From assembly GCA_910585955.1 (NCBI GenBank), contig CAJUGC010000005.1, positions 1-64,000 on the forward strand: 64,000 bases of DNA. The letters run 5' to 3'. Below are positions 48,443 to 59,446 of this stretch, in pieces. The translations under genes and the position numbers were made by a program. The stretch comes from an uncultured Christensenella sp. Its GTDB lineage: Bacteria; Bacillota; Clostridia; Christensenellales; Pumilibacteraceae. Each line of letters opens with the position of its first letter. The first letter of the stretch is position 1. The notes beneath the pieces were generated by a model, which did not search any database, had not been told where the DNA came from, and was given only the letters and a program-made list of their open reading frames with translations.

Positions 48443-51400
48443 ATGAAGAAAAATAAATTGCTTTGTTTGATATTGACTGTTTTGCTGTCTTTGGCGCTCA
48501 TTGCGGGCGGCGGAGCTATTCTTACTGTTGCGGACGCGCTCGAAAGTAAAACGCAGGAGTCTGCCGGCGAAGGCGAAGATATAGAAGTATCCTCATCGGC
48601 GGAAAACATTGTGGGAACATGGACGGCAAGCGGTACGAATTATTACAAGCTTTATAATTATACCGGCGGAGTTCAATCCGTGGTTCTTCCTCGCGGTTCT
48701 TATAAGCTCGAAGCTTGGGGCGCACAGGGCGGAAACGACGGTAAAAAGGGCGGGCACGGCGGTTATGCGTCGGGCGTATTTACTATTACGGGCGATACGA
48801 CGGTGTATATTGTAATCGGCGGAGCCGGACAGTCGTCTTGCGGCGGTACTGGCGGCGGATACAACGGCGGCGGTAATTCCGGCTCATACGGTTCGTCGGG
48901 CGCCGGCGGCGGAGCAACGCATTTCGCTACGGCTACCGGTCTTTTAAAGGATTTGAAGGGTAACAAAGCGGCGGTTCTCCTCGTTGCGGGCGGCGGCGGC
49001 GGCGGCGGTAACGGTGCGGATTGTGTCGGCTGGGGAGGAGGTTCTTCTCCCGGACCCAACGCCGCAGGTACGGGCGCGCTCACGAACAACGAATCGTTTT
49101 TCGGACAGGGGCAAGCCAGCCAAATGGGACTCAGCGCAGGCACGAACAACGACGGCGGCGGCGGCGGCGGCGGTTACTACGGCGGCGCGGGCGCGACGAC
49201 CGATACGCAGGGTGCGGGCGGTTCTGCTTATGCGAAAAGCACGCTCACATCGCAGTCGTTTATAAACGGAAACGCGTCAATGCCGAATCCTTCGTCTTAC
49301 GGCGCGAATTATACAAAGAACGAAGCGAACAGCGGTCTTAACGGCTATGCGCGCATAGTGCGTCTCAATGCGCCGCCTACGTCTAAGAACGCGGCGTTCA
49401 CGATAGGCAGAACGACTACGGGCGCAATAGGCGTTACGGCTGTCGCAAGCGATACCGATGCGGGCGATACCCTTAATTACGTCGCTCAGAAGATATATAC
49501 GGACGCGGCTTGCGCTACGGAGGCTACGGAGTACTTTACTTATACGGCAACCTCTGCGACTTCGATAACGGTTCACCCGAAAAAGCGTTTTGCTACGACG
49601 ACCTTTTATACAAAGGTCAAGGATTCATACAACGCGCAGACCGTAGTGTCGTTCACGGTAAACGCTTCGGCATATACGCCGCCTGCGGCTCAGACGTACG
49701 GACTTAAAAACAACAATACGGGCATATACGGCAATTCCGCAAAGACGGGAAGTAACTATCCCGCGATTTCTTCGATAAGCTCTACGGCTTTTTGGAACAC
49801 GACTTCAGACATATACAATCCTACCGCGACGGGCAGACGCACATATATGATAACGCGTCCGCTTGAGCTTCAAAGTTCGACGCGTTGGAACGGATTTACT
49901 TCCGCGACGATAAATATCGCGGATCTTGCGAAATCGACGGACGCGTATTCGGGAACGCTTCTCGACGACGTGTATATCACGACCTACTCGGCAAGCGGAC
50001 ACGGCACTAATTACACTCTGACGACAACCGGTGCAAATGCAAAATGGACGTCTCTCACTATTACGCCTTTGCTTTCGTCGAGCACGGGGTGGTTCGTCAT
50101 ACCCATCACCATAGGTATGTTTGAAAAATCGACGGACACGGAGCTGTCGACTACGGCTCAGCGCATAAGCGTCGATATAGTATTCCGTATAGGTAACGAG
50201 CGTCCCACCCTCAAACAGTTCAAGACGGTGGAACTTAACACCACGACGGCGACGACGGCGACCGTTTCTATTGCCGATCTTTTAAACGACCGCAACGGTA
50301 ATACACTTGATTTCTACAACAAAGGCACTTCCGTTATAGACAAAGTAAAAGTGCCCGAGTATGAATATATGTATGTCGATAAGTTCGGTACGCTCCTTAC
50401 GGCTGCGAATTACAATGTCGGCGGCACGGGCGGCGCGGCGGCGATAGACGACCCGTTCTCGTCTGTCGAGACAGGATTCCAAGAATCGAGCATACACAAT
50501 GCGGCTCTCGCAAACGAGACGAATATTCACAAAGAAGCTTACGTCACTTATGCTATAAACGGGTCGAGCTTGCAGTTTACGGCGATACGCGCTACGCGTT
50601 CTCAGTATTCGGACGGAAGAGCGTCGGCAGGGCTCGGTCACTTCTATATAGTCGTGCATATAAGCGATTCCGGCGATCCTCGAGACACCGGGCTTTGGTA
50701 TCCCATTGCCATTCGCGTGACGGATAATTCCGCTCCTGTCGTGCGCGCGCTCGATTATACTTTCGATGCGCCCGATATTAAAGAGGGGATGACTGCGGCT
50801 CAGATAACCGCGGCACAGGACGCCGCCAAAACCGAAGCGCCGATAGAAAACGGCGACGGCACAGTAAGTCGTAAAAACATTACGATTTCCCCGTATTTCC
50901 TTTCGACAAATCCTTCAAAAGGAGTAGGCTCGCTCGATCCTCTCGATTTCGACGACGCTTCCGAGTATGTAGACGAGGCTCTCGGAAACGATATATCCGA
51001 GTTCGGTCTGGGTATCGGTACGGACGGAATAAACGTAGATTACGCGTTCAACGATTTTCTCTATGTGAATTCCGATTTCGGCGATCCTTCAAGCACAGGC
51101 AACTATTTCCTGTCTTACAGGAATTATCTCGGTTACAGAGAATATGTAACGCCCGAGATAGTCAAGCTCTATGCGCCGGCAAGTTATTTCGACAGACTGA
51201 CCGCCGCGCAAAAGACCAAAGCGGGAATAAAGGAACTGACTTTGGATGAAAAGACTGCGTTCGGATTTGCCGACCCCGCAAATGTTCATGTCGTATCGTT
51301 CGACGGCATACGCTTGACCGCTCTTCAATCGACGCTCGAGCGTTGGGTGGAAGTTCCGCTTCGTCTCACCGATATTTTCGACAATGTGACCGAAACGACG

Positions 51401-54400
51401 ATCGCAATAAAAGTAAACAACCGCAATAGCGCCGTCAGAAGCGAAATGAACAGGCAGGGCATAGCGCTTCAAAAGACAAACTACTATAAGCAGGAAGCGG
51501 ACGGCAGTTTCACGCCTTGCGAAAGCACGGACGCAGGCGCTGTGGCAAGACCCGCGATAGTCTACAGCATACACAATACGAATGTAAGCGCGGGAGTAGA
51601 CGAATCGTTCTCTATTACGCCGTACGACCTTGTATTCGATGCGGATCTTAGCAGTCTGCCCGTAGTAAACAACGACGATCCCGCAAAGACGAATTCCAAT
51701 CCCAAAAATGACAGCGCGTTTAAAACGCTCGAAGCTGCTTTGGCGGCGAATACGAACTACGGAGTCTATGTGCGCGACAGCGTTACGGGTACGGGCGCGC
51801 TCACGCCTTACGGGCACGACAGGCTTTCTTTCGTCGTCGGCAGCCTGCCTTTTGCCATGAGCGGTACGGATCCGGACACGGCGACTTATACGCAGACTTC
51901 CTATAACAACGAGCTTACTCTCGGTTATACGCGCAAAGCGGGCGGAATCGACTATATAAGCGTGTCTCCGAAAATAAGGAACAGAGGAGACTCGGCGTAT
52001 ACTTTAAACGGTGTGCGCATAACCGATACGAGCGGCGTCGAAGTTCTCGTAGACATAGAAATAAGAGTTATAAATTCCAAGCCGAAACTTGTCAATCCGA
52101 GCCAAGTGCTCTATTTAAAGACGGATTTTTCCGACCCTGCGACCAACAATTCCAATGACGAGCCGTACTATACGGAGGGAAATTCGGGTAATAACTTTAC
52201 GACCGCAGGATACAATGTGCGCGAGTTCGTAATAAACGAAATGGTGACGGACGACGACAGCACCGATATCGCCGCGCTCGAAATAGTTTCCGTCCCCAAA
52301 ATAGGAACGATTATCGACGGCAAATTCGTCGAAATGACGGACGGGACCGATTATATATCGATCGAACACAACGTCATGGGTACGGGACACCGCTCGAGCT
52401 ACGCCGTCACTCGCATAACTGCAAAGAGTTCCACGCAGGCGCTCGAAACGGGACTTTTCGTTCAATTGGAAGTCACGGATAAATACAATCGCACGCTGTA
52501 CGGCAATTTGCATGACGGCGACGCGGGGAACGATGCCGAAAATTCGCTTACGAATACGGTTTATCTCGCATTCCAGGTCGAAGTGTTGAACAGCGCGCCT
52601 AAGCTTGCCGTCGGCGGGCAGTTCGAGACCGAATCGGGCAGCGAAGACGGCAATGTCGTCCTAATAAACAAGTGGACGGCTCAGCCCGTAAACGTCACCG
52701 AAACTCTCGCATCGCGCTATATTGCGCCCGACGAGGCGACGGCTCGTATGCTTACGGAAACAGGTTATTACGAAACCGACGGAGCAAGCGCGACTACGCG
52801 TGTGCTTGCCGACAACGTACGCTTCTTCCTCAAGGATTACGATGCTCGTCAAAAGCTCATGCCTTATGCGGAAAATGCGGCGCTGCTTCCTCAAACAGGC
52901 TATGACGAAGGTCTCGGTTCCGGGTGGGATCAAGATATCGCAGTGAAGTTCGACAACCCCTACGGCACTGTGGAAAATGAAGCGGACATAAAGAACACCG
53001 TCAAATTCGTATGGTTTGTAAATGACGGCGGCAGCTTCTATCTCGTAGATCTCGATGCTTTGCTCGAGCAGGCAAAGACCGATATTTCGGGAGGTACGTT
53101 TGTTGACGCCGAAGGCAATCCTTCGACCGACCCTTACGATCTCGTAGTGCCGCATACGGGCAAAAGTCTGGCATACTGTCTCGAAAACGACGTTTTGTAT
53201 TGGGCTGTGCGCATTTCTCCCAAAACGGCGTTCGATAAGGACGGTATAAATATCCATATCCGCTATCGCGACAGTTCGCCCGAGGGCGGTTGTACACAGA
53301 CTGTAGTGACGGACGGCGGTGTGACGCAAACGCGTAATCTCGCGTATAAGGGCAACCGCGGAGAGAACGGAACGAGGGAACAGATCAAAACGAATAATTC
53401 CGCTTCGTTCAATTTGAAGATCGGTGCGCTCGGCATGACGCGCAACACCGTGGCTTTTTCCGCGGCTGAAGATCCCGAAAACGTCAACAGGTATTTTGCA
53501 TATCATATAGAGGGAGCGGATCCCGATTACGTTTACGAGCCGGTATATCCCGCGGAAGAGTTCTACTATAATCCGCTGACGCTCGGAAACGACGCGAACG
53601 CTCAGGGCGTCGAGCCTACGGCTTATATACCGCTTAGCTATCTTGCCGTGCCCGAGACAATTTTGGACAATATGGCTCAGACCGTCGACTTCGACACAAG
53701 CTATTATCTCGATTCGCAGTCATATCGCAAAGATTCAGATAAGACGAGAAATATGCTTATGAGTATGTCTTTGTACGATCCTGCAACCGGCTACAGCTGG
53801 ACGGGTACGGAGATACTCGACAACCCGTATTTCGACATAGAATATACGGAAAGTTCGGAGCTTGATTCCAGTCCGTATCTGAATAAAAATCTTTACTACA
53901 GCGTGGAAAAGTCGGTAAACGCGAGCGGAATCATGAAGCGCGATCGCACTAAGCCGCTTCGCGAGGATCTCTTCGGCTTTGCGCTCAGAAAGAAAAATGT
54001 GAGAACGAACGGCTACCTCGAGCTTACCGTAACTCTCGGCGCGTTCACATACGAAAGTCACGATTCAAACACCGACACGACGGTTTCGGGAGCAAGCGCG
54101 ACGCGTATGATCGTAGAAGGAGAAGGGGAAGAAGCTGCGGTTTCGCGCGAGACCGTCAAGCTTCGCATAGCCGTCACGAACGACAACATCAAGCTTACCG
54201 ATCACACTAAGGAGATTTCCACCGCCGCGCTCAAAAACAACGCTACATTTGTCGTCGGCAGACAGGATGTCGTTCTTTCGCTCGTAAACGATCCTGAGTC
54301 GAAAGACGCTCTTGCGGATTCCGACTACCGTCTGTTTGCCGAATACGATATGTTCGACTATAAAAAGGCAAACGTAAGGCAGCCGGACGCAGAGGAATTT

Positions 54401-57400
54401 AACGAACGTACGTTTAAGGAGAACGCGTACTTCCTTTATCCTTCGTACGCGGGAAATTTGGACGAGGCGCAACTTAATCATATTTTCGAGACCGACGATA
54501 GCGGCAAACTCGTAAATACCTATATAAACGACGCCGATTCGGAGTATACGCAAGATAAGGTGATCGATCGCCTCGCCGCATACTTCGGCGTGGATAGATC
54601 GCTTATCGAAAACGCGGTAAACGGTACGGCGGGCGCGATATCCGCGCTTGACGCCGCAAAAGACATAAACCATAAGTATACGAATTTCTTTACCGTCGCG
54701 CCTCTCGGCAGGGACAGCGCCAACCTCACGTTCCACGCCGTCAGGAGAATAAGCGTCAATGTAGACACGGCATGGGATTATTATGTCGGCAATGTGGATT
54801 CTTCCGCGGTTCGTTCGTTGGACGAGGAGCTGAAAGCCGTAAACGAGTACATAAAGACCGTTGACGATCTCGAGGGGGTAAGGGCGAAAATCGAGGACGG
54901 CAAAATAGTGTTCTATTATCCTTTCCGCGCGATTGTTTACGACGACTATGTCGGCACGGGCTTTTTGGACGGATCGTATGCCATACTCGAAGCAGACGTG
55001 CTTATCGGCAATTCCGATCCCTATACGAACGAAGCGATGGTGTCTAAGGAAAAGCCGAAGGACGCAATTCTCGAAGGCGACAGGTATTTCGATATAGACA
55101 TTGCGAAAGGAGAGGTCTACACGCTCCGCATAAGCGATCTTTTCGGCGACAACAATATGAGCATGGACGAAACCGTACGCGCTTTCCGTCGTAAAGAGGA
55201 CATAACAAACGTGCTCGAAATGAACGTGTCCGATTATTTCAAATGCGGCACGAACAAAGGATATACGCAGATTGCGGACGACGACGTCGATACTCTTACG
55301 CTCGAAGCGGCGACTTCGACGACAGACGTAGGCATAGATTTTTCCGGTTTCTATATGGCGGCAGTCCCGGTCGACGGAAACAACAGCAGCAAACAACCGG
55401 CAAATACGTCGAGAAACGTGGCGACTACGGCTACGGAGCGCGGGCAGATCCGCATTACGGCGATAAACCGTACGAGAAACAACGTGCCCGTCGAGTTCAA
55501 GCTTGTATTCACGGACGGCGAAAAATATGTTTCGGTGGTCGTGAGAGTCAAAGTCGGCAACCAGGCTCCCGTACCTCTTATGACGCAGACGGGCACGTCC
55601 TATCTGCCCGAGTCGGTCACTATGCGTACGGGCGAAGTGTTCACTGTGCTCGTCACGAGCTGGGACAGATATATCACGGGCGTGAAAGAAGTCGATTCGA
55701 GTATCGGCGCAGGACCCGATATAGACACAAGCAACTTCGGCGATGATTTCTACAAAGATACGATAAACGACGAGATCAGAAAAAAACTCAACGACAGATA
55801 TTCGATAAACGGAAATCCCGACGACTATAAGCAGTTCGCCGCCCGCAGCAATCCGAGCAATGCAAGCGAAAGCAGCTCCAACAGGTTTATGAAGTTCGAC
55901 TTTTCGGCTGTTTCCGACAAAGCTTCGGACAACATGAACTATACGAAGTTTATAAAAGACTCGAGCGGCGGCGAAGGAACATATTCGTATGTGGATACGA
56001 ACGGCGTTACGCACGACAGCGGAAGTCTCGGATTTCTCTGCCTTGCCGACGACGATCTGCCTTGGGGACTCAAATTCCGCAACACCGATCCGCGCGGCAT
56101 TAGGACGAACGCAGTCGAATACACAACGGTAAACCTTCTCGGCAACGACCTGTATGCAATGGCGTTCCAGTTCAGGGCGAGAAGCAGCGTTACCGATCTG
56201 CCCATAACGCTTACAGCTTACGACGCCGAGGGCAAGAGCGTGCGTTTCACTTTCCGCATAACCGTCCTCAACACGAATCCCACGTCGAGAAGAGAAAGCA
56301 TTGCCGAAGACAATCCTTACGGCGTGTCTTACGATCCCGACGAAGCGGGCGGCATTTACAAGATGACGATGAATGTGGGACAGAGCTTCGATCTTCCCGT
56401 TACGTTGTTCTGTGCGGATGCCGACGCGGGCGACGAGGCTGCGCTTCGTACCCAACGCTCGTTCAACGGCTCGGCATTCTCCATAGACGGACTGCTCGGC
56501 ACAAGCTCAAACGATTTCTTCACACTCGAGGACAGAGGACGTTCGGTGCGCATAACCTGCGACAATGCTTTCCTCGGGAATAAGACGTATACGGACGTTA
56601 TTTTCCGAGTAGTCGATCCGATTGCCGCCGTTCCCGTCGAAATACCTTTGAGGATATACACTCGTTACGGTGCGATTTCAGACCCCACGAGTCTAAGCCC
56701 CGTTTCGGTAAACGTCACTCCCGCGGATAAGTTCGCGGAGAGCGGCGAAGCTACGGTAATGCAGCTCGTGGACGGAAGGGGAGTCAGCACGGTGCGTGAT
56801 CCCGATTACGGCTCGAATGTCACCTACGAAGTCAATGTCTATACGCTGTTCGATATCTCGGACGGAAAGATGACGGCTACGGAGCGAGACGAAAACTATG
56901 ACGACGCGGTTGACGGCGTAAATTGCATACTCTCGTATAATCCCGTTACGGGAGTGCTTTCCGAAAACGACAATCTTACGGCGCAAGGAAAGCGCGATTT
57001 CATGCGCAAGTATTTCGATATCACTATTTCCGCAGACGGTTCGCAGGCTACTTTCGTTCCGCGCGGCGCAACTCTCGACACGGGCGCTTTCCCGCTTTAT
57101 TTCAAGTTGACCAAAGTGGTGGAAGGTGCGTCTATCGAGCCTAATACGAACATAACCGGTCATGTAAGCGCGAATGTTACCGTCGGGGACAGCGCGCCTA
57201 CGGCGATACGCGAATCGGTTGCAAACAACAACTCGTTCGGTTCGGCTGTCGGCAACGGCGGAATTGCTCCGTCCGAAAAGTTCCTTACGGTACGCGGAAC
57301 GGCAGGCTATTCTCAAAAATACTTCCTTTGGAACAGGGACAATGCCGATCTCGGCTTGTTCTACGATAGGGATGCGGACGACGAGATCACGTTCGTCGGA

Positions 57401-59443
57401 GCCGAAGTCGTAAATAACGGCGTCTACGACGGGTGGCAGGAGGACGCAAGCCGCGGACTTCCGCAGGCGTTCTCGGTAGGCGTAAATAAGGACGAAAACG
57501 GAAGATGGGTTCTCACGGCAACTATAGTTCGTAAGGTCGTTAATCCCGAAAACAGAGCGGAAGCATTCATTCTTCCCGTGCGAGTTACGGTAAAAGACAG
57601 ATCGGGCGCAGAGGTGAGCACGATAATCACCTTCGAAATTCACAATTCCGCTCCGTCGTTTATCGCAAGTCCCGCAACGGAAGACAGAGATTACGAAATA
57701 GTATTCGACGAGGAGAACGGCGAGTATCTGCTCGAACTCAAACTCGAGGGCGGAACGAGCAAGACATTCGATCTTCGCGAGTTCTTAAGCGACGTAGACA
57801 CGATTTCGAACGGAGAAAGCTATACGATAACCGAAGGTTCGGCGACCGAAACTTCGCTCGAGATCTTAAACTATATCGATTCTTCGAGCTTCGATAAAGT
57901 CGTCTATGCCGGGGAAGAAGCGTTTGCTGTAAAGCTTGCGGACGAAAGCAATCTCATGTTCAAAGTCGACGCGTTGTCGTACGACAGAGGTAATTTTGCC
58001 GACGTAGTTATGAAGTTGCGCGACTCTTCGCTTGCGGAAACCCTCGTGCCGCTTCGTATTCGCTTCAAGGTGGCGAACAGCGCGCCTAAACTTATAGAGG
58101 ACGTTTCCACTACGATTACGCTTTTGGGCGGCAACGGTGCGGACGGCGATTCGCTCGGCGAATCCGCAATCACCGTAAACGTAACCGATTGGGTGACGGA
58201 CGCTAACCCCGCCGATCTCGGTGTGGAGGGCAGTCGCACTTATATCCGCGTTTACGCTTGGGTGCTCGGAAACATAGTAGCTCACGGCGAGACCATAGCG
58301 CCGAGCGACGAGACCAATCTCTTCAATATTTACAGAGTGTCCGATGCGGTCGAAAACCCTTATCAGCAAAAGCTCGTCATAACGCCGCTTGCCGGAAGAT
58401 ACGGTTCTCAAACCGTGACGGTCTATGTGCGCGACGACGGCGGCAGGGAAGCGGCTACGGAATCCGAAGGTTGGGCGCAGGAGTCGTTTACGCTGACGGT
58501 CGAAATAGCGCGCGATCCGAGTACGATCACTTTAAACAATCTTTCGCTTCCGTATATGCGCGAGATACCCGTATCGCTCGACGACCTTGTGCCTTACGAG
58601 TATTCGCTCGGATACGAACTGAATCGCATATGGCAGTCTATAGAGATCTCGGAGGGCACGATAGGCGTAGAGCTGCGCGACGGCGAGTACTATATCAAGG
58701 CGGCAAAGAGCGAGACCGAAGTGTCGGGACCCGTAAAAATGTTCGCAGAGTTCACCGTGGGCGGAAAAGTGCAGTCTATTCCGTTCTCCGTGACCATTCT
58801 CAAGAACAACGCGCCCGATTACCGAGTTTCGGCGGACGGCGCGATCATAAAAGCGTTCGACTTCGAAACTGACGTGCTCGACGTGAACGGCGTGATCCGT
58901 CTCACTCCCGAACAGTTGTATGTCGATCCCGAAGAAGACGTAATGAAATTCCTGCGTGTGGAATCGTCTCATACTTTCATAGTAAAGGCGGAGATCGATT
59001 CCTCGACGGGCGAGCTTGTTATTTCTTTCGCTTCGCGCGGTTCGGCAGAGCTCGACATTTACGTCACCGACGCCACGGGCAGAGAATTTCGCCGTCCCAT
59101 AACCGTGACGAATACGACTCTTCCCGAACTCAATTTCTTCTTGAGTTTCGCGCAGAGTTTCGTTCTCCGTCCTTGGCTGTATATAGGGATTCTTATAGCG
59201 ATAATCCTGCTTATCATAATCATAATCTTCATAGCGGATCAGCGCCGCCGCAAGAAGCGCGAACAAGCCGAAGTAGAGGCGCTTCTCGTTTCGGAAATGC
59301 AACTTGAGGAACAAATGCTCAAGCTTGCGTCGGCTCAATCGCCGGACGGAGCGCTTCCGCAGGGTCAGCTCGACGTCGGCGTGCCTCCTCCCATGGGACT
59401 GCCTATGGGGGAAGATGACGATTCTTTCGACGACTCCATCTGA
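48443..59443 (+). CDS. Giant surface protein: glycine-rich domain, many cadherin/Ig-like repeats, C-terminal membrane anchor
   Basis: 3666 residues from ATG 48443, 7 nt after CGGAGG. Signal peptide at 1-35. A glycine-rich domain (about 86-309) with YKLEAWGAQGG, GGGATHFATA, LLVAGGGGGGGN, NNDGGGGGGGYYGG and GYARIVRL resembles the Gly_rich/ALK-LTK-type fold. About ten or more beta-sandwich repeats follow, each closing with a strand and turn such as VTDNSAPV, VINSKPKL, VLNSAPKL, VLNTNPTS, VGDSAPTA and IHNSAPSF, a cadherin-like boundary. One membrane helix (about 3577-3598) and a 68-residue cytoplasmic tail ending DDDSFDDSI close the protein. No LPXTG or S-layer motif. Probably a long adhesin or stalk; aspartate-rich linkers could bind calcium. 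Confidence 0.85.
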   Translation: MKKNKLLCLILTVLLSLALIAGGGAILTVADALESKTQESAGEGEDIEVSSSAENIVGTWTASGTNYYKLYNYTGGVQSVVLPRGSYKLEAWGAQGGNDGKKGGHGGYASGVFTITGDTTVYIVIGGAGQSSCGGTGGGYNGGGNSGSYGSSGAGGGATHFATATGLLKDLKGNKAAVLLVAGGGGGGGNGADCVGWGGGSSPGPNAAGTGALTNNESFFGQGQASQMGLSAGTNNDGGGGGGGYYGGAGATTDTQGAGGSAYAKSTLTSQSFINGNASMPNPSSYGANYTKNEANSGLNGYARIVRLNAPPTSKNAAFTIGRTTTGAIGVTAVASDTDAGDTLNYVAQKIYTDAACATEATEYFTYTATSATSITVHPKKRFATTTFYTKVKDSYNAQTVVSFTVNASAYTPPAAQTYGLKNNNTGIYGNSAKTGSNYPAISSISSTAFWNTTSDIYNPTATGRRTYMITRPLELQSSTRWNGFTSATINIADLAKSTDAYSGTLLDDVYITTYSASGHGTNYTLTTTGANAKWTSLTITPLLSSSTGWFVIPITIGMFEKSTDTELSTTAQRISVDIVFRIGNERPTLKQFKTVELNTTTATTATVSIADLLNDRNGNTLDFYNKGTSVIDKVKVPEYEYMYVDKFGTLLTAANYNVGGTGGAAAIDDPFSSVETGFQESSIHNAALANETNIHKEAYVTYAINGSSLQFTAIRATRSQYSDGRASAGLGHFYIVVHISDSGDPRDTGLWYPIAIRVTDNSAPVVRALDYTFDAPDIKEGMTAAQITAAQDAAKTEAPIENGDGTVSRKNITISPYFLSTNPSKGVGSLDPLDFDDASEYVDEALGNDISEFGLGIGTDGINVDYAFNDFLYVNSDFGDPSSTGNYFLSYRNYLGYREYVTPEIVKLYAPASYFDRLTAAQKTKAGIKELTLDEKTAFGFADPANVHVVSFDGIRLTALQSTLERWVEVPLRLTDIFDNVTETTIAIKVNNRNSAVRSEMNRQGIALQKTNYYKQEADGSFTPCESTDAGAVARPAIVYSIHNTNVSAGVDESFSITPYDLVFDADLSSLPVVNNDDPAKTNSNPKNDSAFKTLEAALAANTNYGVYVRDSVTGTGALTPYGHDRLSFVVGSLPFAMSGTDPDTATYTQTSYNNELTLGYTRKAGGIDYISVSPKIRNRGDSAYTLNGVRITDTSGVEVLVDIEIRVINSKPKLVNPSQVLYLKTDFSDPATNNSNDEPYYTEGNSGNNFTTAGYNVREFVINEMVTDDDSTDIAALEIVSVPKIGTIIDGKFVEMTDGTDYISIEHNVMGTGHRSSYAVTRITAKSSTQALETGLFVQLEVTDKYNRTLYGNLHDGDAGNDAENSLTNTVYLAFQVEVLNSAPKLAVGGQFETESGSEDGNVVLINKWTAQPVNVTETLASRYIAPDEATARMLTETGYYETDGASATTRVLADNVRFFLKDYDARQKLMPYAENAALLPQTGYDEGLGSGWDQDIAVKFDNPYGTVENEADIKNTVKFVWFVNDGGSFYLVDLDALLEQAKTDISGGTFVDAEGNPSTDPYDLVVPHTGKSLAYCLENDVLYWAVRISPKTAFDKDGINIHIRYRDSSPEGGCTQTVVTDGGVTQTRNLAYKGNRGENGTREQIKTNNSASFNLKIGALGMTRNTVAFSAAEDPENVNRYFAYHIEGADPDYVYEPVYPAEEFYYNPLTLGNDANAQGVEPTAYIPLSYLAVPETILDNMAQTVDFDTSYYLDSQSYRKDSDKTRNMLMSMSLYDPATGYSWTGTEILDNPYFDIEYTESSELDSSPYLNKNLYYSVEKSVNASGIMKRDRTKPLREDLFGFALRKKNVRTNGYLELTVTLGAFTYESHDSNTDTTVSGASATRMIVEGEGEEAAVSRETVKLRIAVTNDNIKLTDHTKEISTAALKNNATFVVGRQDVVLSLVNDPESKDALADSDYRLFAEYDMFDYKKANVRQPDAEEFNERTFKENAYFLYPSYAGNLDEAQLNHIFETDDSGKLVNTYINDADSEYTQDKVIDRLAAYFGVDRSLIENAVNGTAGAISALDAAKDINHKYTNFFTVAPLGRDSANLTFHAVRRISVNVDTAWDYYVGNVDSSAVRSLDEELKAVNEYIKTVDDLEGVRAKIEDGKIVFYYPFRAIVYDDYVGTGFLDGSYAILEADVLIGNSDPYTNEAMVSKEKPKDAILEGDRYFDIDIAKGEVYTLRISDLFGDNNMSMDETVRAFRRKEDITNVLEMNVSDYFKCGTNKGYTQIADDDVDTLTLEAATSTTDVGIDFSGFYMAAVPVDGNNSSKQPANTSRNVATTATERGQIRITAINRTRNNVPVEFKLVFTDGEKYVSVVVRVKVGNQAPVPLMTQTGTSYLPESVTMRTGEVFTVLVTSWDRYITGVKEVDSSIGAGPDIDTSNFGDDFYKDTINDEIRKKLNDRYSINGNPDDYKQFAARSNPSNASESSSNRFMKFDFSAVSDKASDNMNYTKFIKDSSGGEGTYSYVDTNGVTHDSGSLGFLCLADDDLPWGLKFRNTDPRGIRTNAVEYTTVNLLGNDLYAMAFQFRARSSVTDLPITLTAYDAEGKSVRFTFRITVLNTNPTSRRESIAEDNPYGVSYDPDEAGGIYKMTMNVGQSFDLPVTLFCADADAGDEAALRTQRSFNGSAFSIDGLLGTSSNDFFTLEDRGRSVRITCDNAFLGNKTYTDVIFRVVDPIAAVPVEIPLRIYTRYGAISDPTSLSPVSVNVTPADKFAESGEATVMQLVDGRGVSTVRDPDYGSNVTYEVNVYTLFDISDGKMTATERDENYDDAVDGVNCILSYNPVTGVLSENDNLTAQGKRDFMRKYFDITISADGSQATFVPRGATLDTGAFPLYFKLTKVVEGASIEPNTNITGHVSANVTVGDSAPTAIRESVANNNSFGSAVGNGGIAPSEKFLTVRGTAGYSQKYFLWNRDNADLGLFYDRDADDEITFVGAEVVNNGVYDGWQEDASRGLPQAFSVGVNKDENGRWVLTATIVRKVVNPENRAEAFILPVRVTVKDRSGAEVSTIITFEIHNSAPSFIASPATEDRDYEIVFDEENGEYLLELKLEGGTSKTFDLREFLSDVDTISNGESYTITEGSATETSLEILNYIDSSSFDKVVYAGEEAFAVKLADESNLMFKVDALSYDRGNFADVVMKLRDSSLAETLVPLRIRFKVANSAPKLIEDVSTTITLLGGNGADGDSLGESAITVNVTDWVTDANPADLGVEGSRTYIRVYAWVLGNIVAHGETIAPSDETNLFNIYRVSDAVENPYQQKLVITPLAGRYGSQTVTVYVRDDGGREAATESEGWAQESFTLTVEIARDPSTITLNNLSLPYMREIPVSLDDLVPYEYSLGYELNRIWQSIEISEGTIGVELRDGEYYIKAAKSETEVSGPVKMFAEFTVGGKVQSIPFSVTILKNNAPDYRVSADGAIIKAFDFETDVLDVNGVIRLTPEQLYVDPEEDVMKFLRVESSHTFIVKAEIDSSTGELVISFASRGSAELDIYVTDATGREFRRPITVTNTTLPELNFFLSFAQSFVLRPWLYIGILIAIILLIIIIIFIADQRRRKKREQAEVEALLVSEMQLEEQMLKLASAQSPDGALPQGQLDVGVPPPMGLPMGEDDDSFDDSI

Positions 59444-59446
59444 AAA

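Noticed and set aside
54065..56455. 796-codon open frame on the minus strand inside the giant gene
   Set aside because: It lies opposite a gene with strong codon bias that leaves the antisense frame open. It has no ribosome site, is very rich in R, V and H, and shows no domain.
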